A stretch of 64,000 nucleotides of DNA, taken from contig JAHQIY010000001.1 in NCBI GenBank assembly GCA_019054805.1, positions 124,001 to 188,000 on the forward strand. Reading direction: 5' to 3'. The notes below the pieces were generated by a model. The model ran no database searches. It worked only from the letters and a program-made list of their open reading frames with translations, and was not told the DNA's origin. This document shows positions 55,161 through 64,000 of this stretch, piece after piece (within the stretch, counting starts at the first letter, position 1; each line of letters begins with the position of its first letter). The stretch is from Brachionus manjavacas. Lineage: Eukaryota; Rotifera; Eurotatoria; Ploima; Brachionidae. Made by a program: the position numbers and the translations under genes.

Positions 55161-55943
55161 ATATCCGAATCGAATACTTGGACTATTGAAGTCAACGACA
55201 AGCTCTGGTCTTGTTGAGACAAATTCAACAACTCAAGTTGACCGTGGTGAAAAAAGCAAAATCAAATAAATTTTTTTAATAGTTAATTTTGAATTTTTTT
55301 AAATAGGCTTGAGTATTTTATTATTTTTTCAAAAATATATTATAAATTAAAATAAAGAAATAACAATTGATAAATTACTTTCAATTTATTTTAACTCGAT
55401 GAAAAAAAATTTATTGAAATATATGAAAAACCGATGAAATTTATATTTTTCATCGATGTAACATAATGAATCCGCTCACTCCTCATCGATGATAGCTCGA
55501 TGAATTTTTTTTTTCATTGATGCAACATCAAATTTTAATTGACTGGGCATTGCTATCAAAAAATTTAATTTTTTTTTCATTTATATTTTATTCTGTTTGA
55601 TTATTTATTAATAAAACGAATTCTTTTTTGGGCTTCCTATAACTTAAAAGGTTTTGGAAAAAAAATTTAAACTAATTTTTCAAGCCTAAACCAAAAAATG
55701 AAGTGATTTTTATTTAATCTTTTAAGTTGAGAAACATCTTAATTTTATTATGAATATTCCAGAATAATACTTAATCCTTAATAAACTCAAAAAAAATTTT
55801 TGATCATTTTGATTTTGATTTCTTCTTTTCGTGTTTTTTTAAATATAATATTCCCTACTTACTTTTATTTATGCATCTTTTGGGACAAAAAATTTCTAAC
55901 AAAGACAAAAAATGTAGACATGCTCAGATTTTTTAAAATTTAC

Positions 55944-55957
55944 AAATCCATGGAAAC
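55944..55957 (+). promoter_or_regulatory. RFX X-box-like site upstream of CFAP298
   Basis: AAATCCATGGAAAC matches 12 of 14 positions of the X-box consensus RYYNYYATRRNRAC, with a perfect right half site (ATGGAAAC). It ends 63 bases before the CFAP298 ATG, almost the same distance as the X-box of RSPH10B. Confidence 0.6.
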
Positions 55958-56020
55958 AAATAGTTGAAAAAAAAATTCAAAAAGGATTTTATTTTTTTAT
56001 TTTTTTTAAGAGAAAACAAA

Positions 56021-56943
56021 ATGGTCAAACTTCACATTAAAAAAGGTGATGAGAGTCAATTTTTGTTCGAGACCACAGTCGAATCGCCAATAGATGAGTG
56101 CACAAAAGCGATCTGTAACATTTTCAATGGCCGCTTAAAAATACAAAGACTGTGCACTGAAATGGAATTCTTGGGCAAGAGTGGTATTTGCTTGCCGTAC
56201 AACATGCAAGGTCTGACTGACGAACAAATATCTGAGTTAAAGTTGGTAGATGAATGGTCGGATAGATGCATTCCATCAGGTGGCTATGTTGACCGTAAGG
56301 ATGAGCTTGGTCGTCGTAATGGAAGGGCGCCGACTGAAAAAATGACATCCATTCTGGAAAAAACAATCAAAGATGCCAAAGAAAAAACATCCAAGGATAT
56401 TGTTCAAAGAGACATTAGCTTGACACAAGCAAAAATTCAAGAAGTAATTGATGAACTTAGAGGTGCTGTAACAATAGTCTATCCAATGGGTCTGCCGCCC
56501 CACGATCCTATTCAAATGGAATTCGATAACAAAGAAGATCTCGAGGGCACCCATGCTGGACAAGAAGTTATTCCTTTCAACGAAGCCAGTATTTGGTTCA
56601 GTGGAAAAGAAATGCAGTCTAGTAAAAAACTAAGCGACTTTTTGGGTAAGAACGAAAAATCTAAAGTTATTGTAAAAATTCAGAAGGTATTTTTTAATTA
56701 AAAAAAAAAATTTATTTAAATTTGATTTTTTTTTAGAAAGGTAAAGGCGCTCCAAGCCGGGAACCAGTGGTCAGTGAAGAAGAGCAAAAAAAAATGATGG
56801 CCTATTATTTTAAAAAGCAGGAAGAAATGAAAAAACTAGCTGAGGTCGAAGATGACTCGTATTTGAATTCGGAATGGGCCGACAATAATCAGTTAAGACG
56901 CCAATTTCAAGGTTTAAATGATATTAAATGGCGACCAAGATAA
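56021..56943 (+). CDS. CFAP298: Cilia- and flagella-associated protein 298
   Basis: Two exons (56021-56686 and 56737-56943; 50-bp intron) encode 290 residues, the same length as human CFAP298 (C21orf59, Kurly). The protein is needed for assembly of outer dynein arms in motile cilia. Conserved blocks from start to end: MVKLHIKKGDESQFL, NGRLKIQRLCTEMEFL, LPYNMQGLTDEQISELKL, GRRNGRAPTEKM, LRGAVTIVYPMGLPPHDPI, KKLSDFLGKNEKSKVI, GAPSREPVVSEEEQKK, and the C-terminal DIKWRPR. The frame is open upstream to an earlier ATG at 55964, but MVKLH at 56021 is the family start. An X-box-like site precedes it. Confidence 0.96.
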
Positions 56944-57027
56944 TTTTTTTATTAAATGTTTTAATTTAATTTTTTTTTAAATAAAATTTTATATAATAAA
57001 ATTTAATAGCGGAAAATGTGTCTGTCT

Positions 57028-60000
57028 CTATTGAATGATACAATTTTTGGTGTACAAATTTTTGTCCTCGTCGTCTTCTTTGATGTTTTCTTTGACTTGA
57101 AAAAAATCAAAATCTGTCTTTAAAGATTTAGCATTGAGTTGTTTTTTTAGGTATTCGGCTTTCGATAGCCAACTTTCGATCTAAATTCACAGACATTAGA
57201 ATTAGATAAAGTATGAGAAGGAAAATTACGTTTTTTTTTAGAACACTTGAATTTTCGTCTTTTGGCAAATCTTGATATTTTTATTAAATAATAATATAAA
57301 TTGTTGTGATATTGAAAAAAATTCATTTACTTTTTAAAAAAGGCAATAAAACCGATATGGCATTTTCATATTGTGAATATATTTCTTCATTCAAATCACA
57401 AGTCCCAGTCTAAATGAATTTATTTTAAGTTTTTAAATAATAAATTTATTTAATTAAAATTAAAAAAATTTGATTTTTAACATTTTCCCAAATATTTTAA
57501 ATTCTCATTTATGATAAAAAAAAATTATCTTATTCTTTATTAAATTAAGTGAATGTAAAAAATTGTTCCATTGATGTACAACAATTATTATTATTAATTT
57601 TAGAAAAGTCTCATAAAAATTCCAAGCTGTTCGAAATGAATCTTAGTGCTTCATTCAAACCGTTTGAGGGAGTTGCTTTTTTTTTTAATTTATAAATTAC
57701 AATTAATCGTTTAATCAATTTTACAAGATTGTTTTAAAAAAATTAAAGCATTTATTATAAAATTGTTATCCTATAAATATTTGCTTTTGGAATTCGAAAT
57801 CAGTCCTTTTAAATTTAATAAAACTGTTTTATTAAAGATAATTTAAGTGAAAATAATAAATACAATACTGTTTATAATTAGACTACAAAAGTAGTCATAT
57901 TAGACACATTGAAAAAAACCTATTTCAATATATGTCTTTTTTACTTTCTTTACATTTTTTATAAGCTTATTTACTTTATTTTGATTTTTATTTGATCTTA
58001 TTTTATTAACTTTTTATTATTTTTTTATAATTTATTCTTAAGGATCTCTAGCTCGGTATAGAAAAAAAAAATAAAACATTGAAGTTCGGAATCAATATCA
58101 AAATATATAATGAATATTTTTTACAAATAATATAGAAAAAATAATTTTTTTCTAAAGCAATAACTTGACTTGTTATGTAGAGTTTATTTTCATATAAGAA
58201 ATTTTAAAATTTCCTTTTTTATTGAACTATATTTTTATTGAAGGTTTTTAATTTTAGAAAAGTTTTTTAATTTTTTTTTAATAAAAACTTTTAGAGACTA
58301 AAAAAATTTATGTTTTAAAATTTATAATTTGTTTAGATGGAAAAATAAAGTTATTTTAGCTTGAATTAAAAAATTTAAAAGTTTTGAATTTGAATTTCTG
58401 AATTAACTTAACCTAAACTATTAAAATTATCGATTGTTTTTGTTTAATAAAAAACAGTTCAGTTATTTTGATGTTAATTTGATTTTTAATCATTATTAAA
58501 CATTACACTAAATTTTTAAAAATAATGAAAATCATTAGATTAAATAAGTTTTAAAATTTTAAATTTTAAATTTTTGACGTATTTTTTTGATCAAAATTGG
58601 TAATTGCTTCTGAAATTATGAAATTTTTTTAATACAAAATTGAATTTAATTTAATCTTTTTTAAATTACATTTTACGTAGGAAAGTCAATAATCAGGTTT
58701 AGTTTATTTATTTATTGATGAATTAACCTCCTATAAGGAGAATTAAAAATTAAAAAAAAAGGAAGAAAATTTATATAAAAATATGAAAAATTAACAGTAA
58801 AGAAAAAATAAAAGTAAAAAAGAAATAAATAAGAAAATAGACTGTTTAAAATTTAGAAGTCAAGAGTACTTGATGAAAGATAATTATAGTTAATTGTATG
58901 GATGAAAGTGAGTTTTGTAAATAGATAAAAGTCATCAAAGTTGAAAATTTTCAGTACTTTTAAGACTCGTGATATGTGACAGAAGGGTTTAAATAAACAA
59001 TATGTTTTGAATACAAATGATTTGAATTTAGGTGAAGAGGTAGGAATATATTTAGGCAGAAGATATGAAAATCCAAAAAAGCTGCTCTGAGCTTTTTAAA
59101 ATTTATAACTTCCTGTGTGTTAAGGTCAAATAATCAGGTTTAATAAAATTTCATTAAACCAAAATCGGATTTTTTTTAAATCAAAAGACTCAGAGAAAAA
59201 AATGAAATGTATAGAAAATTATCCACAAATTTATAAAAAATTAAAGTTAACCTAAGTAGGAATTTTTAAAATTATCTTAAGATGAAATTTTTAATTAAAT
59301 AATTATCAAATACTTTAAATTTTTCGTCAGCATCAAAGCAAAGTTTCACTGCATTTTGGGCTTGAGGGTCCTCTTTTGTTAAATTAACTTTTAATTAAAG
59401 AAATTGATAATTTTTTTGAAAAAAAAATTTAATTAACAATTACGTAAGTCTAATTTCTTAATATTTTGACTATTTAATGTTTGACTTGGTTGAGGGTTGC
59501 TGAATGATGATACACAAGTGAGAGATGATGCGTTCAAATTTGGACTCTTTGGCGTCGAGTGACTCAAATTCAGGTTGCTGAAATTTTGTGTAATTACCGA
59601 TATTGGAACCGAGTCGTTTTTATCACTGGATGATGGCCGAGAATTCAAGCCAGATATTTCCTCAGCTCTCTTTAAATAGAGCTTCGCTTTTTCTCTGATT
59701 TCCTGTTTTTTAATAGCATCGTTTTCAAACTGAATGGCGGGAATCAAATACTCAATTGACTGAAGATATAGTTTCTGGGCTAATTTATAATTTTTATTTT
59801 CATCAGCTTGTACTGCTTTTCTTAATATTTCATTCTTTAAAGATTTATTTTTTCTATTGTATAAATTACGATTTATTTTATCTTACAGATCTCGGCAAAC
59901 ATCGACTAGATGGCATGTGTTCCATGTCAACAAATGGGTGACTAAAAAACTCTTCGAACTTTATCCTATCTTCGGGATTCCGCTGCAGCAATCTTTTTAA

Positions 60001-61077
60001 AAGATCCTTGCAAGTTTCGCTGAGCATTACATGACTAGGAATCTAGAGGAAAATTAAAAAAAAAAATTAAATAATTTAATTACTTTTATAGGGTTATCGT
60101 CCAAAATTTTCTGTCTCAGCTCTTCAAATGACTGAGAAACAAACGGTGCATAACCAAAAATTACTTCTTGAAAGAATTTGATTTTTGTTAATTGTTTTTT
60201 AAATTTTAATTACCGTGAAGTATCACACCCACCGACCAAAGGTCAACTTTTGAATCATAGACTTTATTTTTCAATACTAATAGAATTAGAAAAAAAATTT
60301 TAATTTGAAAAAAAATAAAAACTTTCAGGTGCCATATACAAAGGGCTTCCTTTAAAAAAAATAGAAAAAAAAATTAATTTTTTTTTGACAATTAATTTTT
60401 AATACCTCTAAGTGTTTGAGAGACTTTGTTTTCTTTCATGTATTGAGCGAAGCCGAAATCTAAACATTTTAATTTAGAAAAAAAATCATTCAAGTTTTTT
60501 GTGTACCTGCTAGCTTAAGGGAAGGATTATTGGGAGATGTAAGAAGAATATTCTGCGGTTTAAGATCCATGTGAGCTATGCCGATTGAGTGCAAGTGTTT
60601 AAGAGCACTGGCTATTTGTTGCACAAATCTGCGCACATATCGCTCTGGTATGGTCCGACGACACCTGATAAACGATGACAAATCACCTCCCGGACAATAT
60701 TCCATTATTAAGAAAATATAATTATCATCCCACTTAGATAAAAATTTTTTTTATTAATTTTTTTTTATTTATCATGTACCTGAAAATCAATCAATTGAAC
60801 TATAAATTCATGTTTAACCTCTTTTAAAATTTTTATCTCACTGAGCAAATTTTCTGTCGAAGCTTTGTTAAGTCCACTTTTTTTGATGCATTTTATTGCG
60901 CAAATTTCATTTTTATTCTAAATAAAGATTTGAAAAAAATTGAGAATTTCAAAAATAACTTGATCAAACCTTGTTTAGGGCTTTGTACACAGAGGCGTAT
61001 GTTCCAGTTCCAAGTTTTTTCTCAATCAAAAATCCTTTTATTTGAGGCGCTAAACTCGGTTCATTTTGATAAAACAT
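57028..61077 (-). CDS. ULK3: Serine/threonine kinase ULK3
   Basis: Thirteen exons close in phase to 530 residues: 61077-60970, 60917-60780, 60732-60507, 60459-60406, 60349-60323, 60276-60214, 60166-60084, 60042-59887, 59834-59444, 59387-59314, 57409-57331, 57270-57230 and 57180-57028. ULK3 phosphorylates GLI factors in Hedgehog signalling and ESCRT-III proteins at abscission. Kinase features: glycine loop GTGTYASVY (23-31), CAIK (K45), HMDLKPQN (D138), DFGFAQ (D158) and GSPLYMAPE. Two MIT domains follow: the first includes [20 protein letters not shown]...YLKRAEEIS, the second is spread over the last four exons and ends [12 protein letters not shown]. The final NCIIQ mirrors human ...SCTLQ. 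Intron 10 (57410-59313) contains two retrotransposon fragments. Human ULK3 is 472; the extra length is mostly a serine/asparagine linker after MIT1. Confidence 0.93.
57890..58075 (+). repeat. Retrotransposon 3' end (A/B/C family) in a ULK3 intron
   Basis: Follows the copy B 3' UTR (AGCTTATTTACT, TTATTAACTTT) to TATTCTTAAGGATCTCTAGCTCGGTATAG and an A-rich tail; antisense to ULK3. Confidence 0.65.
58702..59128 (-). mobile_element. 5'-truncated non-LTR retrotransposon with 14-bp target duplication
   Basis: Flanked by identical AATAATCAGGTTTA at 58688-58701 and 59129-59142. The minus strand reads [33 protein letters not shown] and [17 protein letters not shown], an RT C-terminal tail ending in a stop. 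The 3' UTR ends with a CTCCTTATAGGAG hairpin and AATAAATAAATAAACT. It sits in intron 10 of ULK3 in the same orientation as the gene. Confidence 0.85.
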
Positions 61078-61153
61078 TTTTGAAATTTCATTTCATAAAT
61101 TTGCATTTAAAATTTGTTTGCATGCATTCAATTATTTAAATTTAGAAAAATAA
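61078..61153. promoter_or_regulatory. Short shared upstream region of ULK3 and the focadhesin-like gene
   Basis: The two start codons are 76 bp apart and point outward. All promoter and 5' UTR sequence for both must overlap here, or extend into the neighbour. AT-rich, with TTTGCAT repeated (61099-61105 and 61119-61125). No X-box seen. Confidence 0.5.
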
Positions 61154-64000
61154 ATGGAATCTTTACCAAGTAGCAGATTGGTCGATGTGTGCAATAAGCT
61201 CATATCCGGCAATGTTCTGATGCAGTACCAAGCACTGTCCCGCGCCAACACAATCATCACCGATTTGGCCTCTAATGAAGTGGAAAAAAAACGCACTCTT
61301 CTTAAACTCATCGACACTCTGAGGCTAATCAAGTCGAAGAACTGCTGTTTGTCGCTTCTTAAAATTTTGCTCAAACATGCCAAAGAATCCAACATTGACC
61401 ATAATTTATTAATAAACACTTTTCTAGGGCTCATTAATTCCAAAGCCGAAAAGTAATCAATTTTTCTCTAATGGTAAACAGTTTAATTAAGTGCTTTAAG
61501 TTCATCATATTGTCTGGAGTTTATAAGTGAATTAATGATTCATTTCAGTAGCGAGTGCGCCAGGTATTCAATGCGCAATCCGACACATCCTTTTGTTGAT
61601 GTGCTCAGAAATTCGAATGAATCGGACCTTACAACTCGCATAATTTATGAGCAAATAAATTTTATATTAGAAGATAAAAGGTATTTTTTGAAAAATACGA
61701 TTTGAAATATTTTTAATTTAATTATTAAATATTTAGAATTGAGTGGAGCAAAGCATATAAACTTTTGAGGCCAGTTTTTATTTATATTTTTATGGAAACA
61801 AATAATTTAAAACATTTAGTTGCTAATTTGCTGCTTAAGAAACTTGAATTCAAAATGGACAGTCAACTAGTCGACTTGGTCAATTTTTATTTTAGCTCTA
61901 TCAAGGTATGCTTTTTGTTTGAACTTAACTATTTCAAGTAGTGTTGGATACGGTCTTGACAAACCGGTCCACGGACATTTGACCGGTCAGCTAGGCGGTC
62001 TATTTTTTGGACCGCCAAATTAAACGGCCTAAAAAATACGGCCAAATTTTTGGCTGTTAACCACTTAAATTGAAATTTTTTCGTAATAATGTTTTTAATT
62101 TAAAAAAAAAAAAACTAATTAAAATGATAAAAAAAAAAATTCTTAATTTTTTTTATTTTTCAAAATAATACAAAAAATTTACTGACCGCACGCCAAAAAG
62201 TTGGCCGGTTTTTTGGCCGCCCGTATATCTTAGACCGTTTATTTTGGCGGTCCAAAAAATAGACCGCCTAGCTGACCGGTCAAATGACCGCCCACTTAAA
62301 GGTTTTCCGGCTAATGCGGACACGGTCACGGTTTCTGATAATTTTGGCCGGTTAAATGTCCGTTTGTACGGATCCCAACACTAATTTCAAGTGAGTTGAT
62401 GGCCTTTAGTAAATTAATAGATTTTTGTTAGCAAAAAGATACTTGTCACCAAAATAAACTCAAATAATTTCTTAAAAAAATTAAAAATTTATTAATTTGA
62501 GCCAAAAGTTAAAAAATAAAAATAAAAAAAATATAACTTTTTTTTTTGTGACAGAGTTGGTCAAATATTATAAGTTTAGCCTTGCCTTAGAATTTTCACC
62601 AACTCTGGGTCAAAGTAATGAGAACAATCCATGATCCTTTATCGATCTGGCATGACTTGCTGCATTAGTAAATAAATCTTTTGCCAGAAAAAAAATGTCA
62701 TTTATTCAGGAAAATCAATTATTTACTTTTTCACCTGCACAGCTTGACTAAAGTCTAAATTAAAATTTTAAATTCAAATTAATAATAGAAGTAAAAAAAA
62801 CTAAGAATTATAATTAATTTTATATTGATCCTAAAAAAAAGTATAACATTATTTCAGAGTTGTTTAAAAGTCCCAAAAAAAAGTCTAAGTCATCAAAAAA
62901 AAAAAGTCTTTGGTGGGACTTTTTTTTTTTTTAAAAAAATTTAAAAGTTCTGACTTGGACTTTTTTTTTGATCTTTTAAATGGACTTTTAAATTTTTTTT
63001 TTCAAAATAAAAGTCCCACCAAAGACTTTTTTTTTTTTATCAAAAAGAAAGTCTCACCAAAGAGTTTTTTTTTTTTTTTCTAAAATAAACGAGCTGCCAA
63101 AAAATAAATTAAAGAAATAAAATTTATGATTTTTTATTTCAATTTTAAAATTGGATCAACAGAGATGTTCCGCTTTTTTTTGACTTGGACTTTTTTTTTT
63201 GAAAAAAAAACTAAAGTCTTTGGTGGGACTTTTGAAAAAAAAAAAAAAAAAAAGTCTTGACTTTGACTTGACTTGAGACTTGTGACTTTTAAACAACTCT
63301 GCATTATTTGAATAAATACAGTATGAAAAAGTCGGCTTACCTTTTAAACGTAGATTATTAAAGTAAAAAATGTAACTAAAGCTCAGATTTAAAATAAAAA
63401 TCAAAATGTATAAATTTTTTTTTTGTATACTTTTTTATTATCAATTATCATATTTTATACGATCAATATCAGAGTTAAATATGACCTTTAAATATAAATC
63501 CTGAGAAAGTTTTATTTTTCAAAGAATTCTCCAAATTTGAGTTCTTAACTTTCAAGGATCGTTTAAAGTGTTTTTACACTGAGACTTAAAAAAAATAATA
63601 TTATTAATAAAATAATTTTTAATTACGAGTCAATTAAAAAAAACGAAAGAACTGCAAAGAATCTGTTTTCAAAAAATAAAAAAACTCAAAATGAAAGGGA
63701 GATGTATTTTGATAAAATTTGTTAAAAATCAACTTAATTTTTTTTATAGAAAAAAGATTACAATGATGTCCTTTTGTTCGAAACTATCTTCAAACTACTT
63801 GAACTTTACTCGGTTAGTAAAATGATCCATGACAAGATTAAAATAAGTGGATTAATTTTGTTAATGATTGATATGGAAAGTACAGGATACTGTAATCTGA
63901 CAAGCTATTGGAATGCGTTAAGTAAATTATTTTCGAATAATAATCAAGTAATTAAATCTCTTAGAAAATTTTTACTTAAATTTTTTTTAGCTAGTTGATA
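61154..64000 (+). CDS. Focadhesin-like protein, N-terminal exons (3' partial)
   Basis: Exons 61154-61452, 61549-61680, 61737-61905 and 63750-63947 join in phase. A 43-bp intron (63948-63990) probably follows, with exon 5 starting at 63991; reading on instead meets a stop at 63996-63998. The product begins MESLPSSRLVDVCNKLISG and is entirely helical and leucine-rich, as expected for an armadillo-like repeat protein. YSMRNPTHPFVDVL followed by RPVFIYIFMETNNLKHL resembles the N-terminal region of focadhesin (YTIRNHPHPLITVL... FLRYLYCEPSQLQ), which stabilises the SKI mRNA-decay complex. The match is by eye over about 80 residues, so the name is provisional. Intron 3 (61906-63749) is swollen by three hAT-type elements. 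Confidence 0.6.
61939..62383. mobile_element. hAT-like MITE with exact 8-bp target duplication
   Basis: 445 bp, ends TAGTGTTGGAT and ATCCCAACACTA, flanked by identical ATTTCAAG at 61931-61938 and 62384-62391. The interior has long inverted arms rich in GACCGG/CCGGTC and GGCGGTC/GACCGCC, making most of the element a giant hairpin and a local GC peak. Lies in an intron of the focadhesin-like gene. Confidence 0.88.
62552..62607. mobile_element. Minimal hAT end pair (56 bp)
   Basis: CAGAGTTGGTCAAA and TTCACCAACTCTG face each other only 56 bp apart end to end. The flanking 8-mers differ. An extremely short derivative or the product of two decayed ends. Confidence 0.5.
62855..63301. mobile_element. 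hAT-type MITE with exact 8-bp target duplication
   Basis: 447 bp, ends CAGAGTTGTTTAAAAGTC and GACTTTTAAACAACTCTG, flanked by identical CATTATTT at 62847-62854 and 63302-63309. The interior is built of AAAGTCTTTGGTGGGACTTT words in both orientations with long A/T tracts. Same family as 25795-26394. Confidence 0.9.

Noticed and set aside
56056..56563. Minus-strand ORFs over CFAP298
   Set aside because: Complement of a clearly conserved coding exon.

Overview
This window is a piece of a small, very AT-rich animal genome. Genes have spliceosomal introns, many of them only 43-70 bp with GT...AG ends. The recognisable genes are animal or ciliate-cell genes, and the rest is packed with eukaryotic transposons. 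An invertebrate such as a monogonont rotifer fits the compact introns, the repeat landscape and my recollection of rotifer transposon proteins, but the sequence alone does not prove it. All gene names come from recognising protein motifs and remembered homologues; no search was run.

Host genes, left to right: an OMA1-type mitochondrial metallopeptidase (5124-6338, +); three neuronal-calcium-sensor-like EF-hand genes (9157-9818 -, 11677-12347 -, 12543-13151 +), the last two forming a divergent pair; RSPH10B, a radial-spoke MORN protein in six exons (16491-23875, -); an MS4A-like four-helix membrane protein (28423-29097, -); a CYP4-family P450 in seven exons (31901-34280, +); a GC-rich 992-residue protein with a MYND-like finger (46025-49003, -); CFAP298 (56021-56943, +); ULK3 in thirteen exons (57028-61077, -); and the first exons of a focadhesin-like gene (61154 to the window edge, +), divergent from ULK3. 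RSPH10B and CFAP298 both act in motile cilia, and each has an RFX X-box-like 14-mer about 65-70 bp before its ATG.

Mobile DNA fills most of the rest. The window opens inside a long transposon ORF joining a DDE transposase, a SWIM zinc finger and a ubiquitin-specific-protease-like domain. Several hAT-type elements carry exact 8-bp target duplications. The largest is 4.79 kb (40361-45147), with a 40-bp minisatellite near one end, a 41-bp minisatellite near the other and a broken hAT transposase between. Small relatives with the same ends lie at 25795-26394 (a second one nested inside), 62855-63301 and elsewhere. Another hAT-like element is at 61939-62383. At least four or five non-LTR retrotransposon families are present as 5'-truncated or broken copies. 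Two have exact 14-bp target duplications (36264-38997 and 58702-59128), and one of these splits an older open reading frame. Their 3' ends share a design: a short hairpin followed by a simple A/T-rich repeat tail.

A pogo/Tigger-like element with an internally deleted transposase sits in an RSPH10B intron. Relics of a KRBA2-like integrase, a SWIM/MULE transposase and an RTE-like endonuclease were also seen. No tRNA, rRNA or CRISPR array was found.
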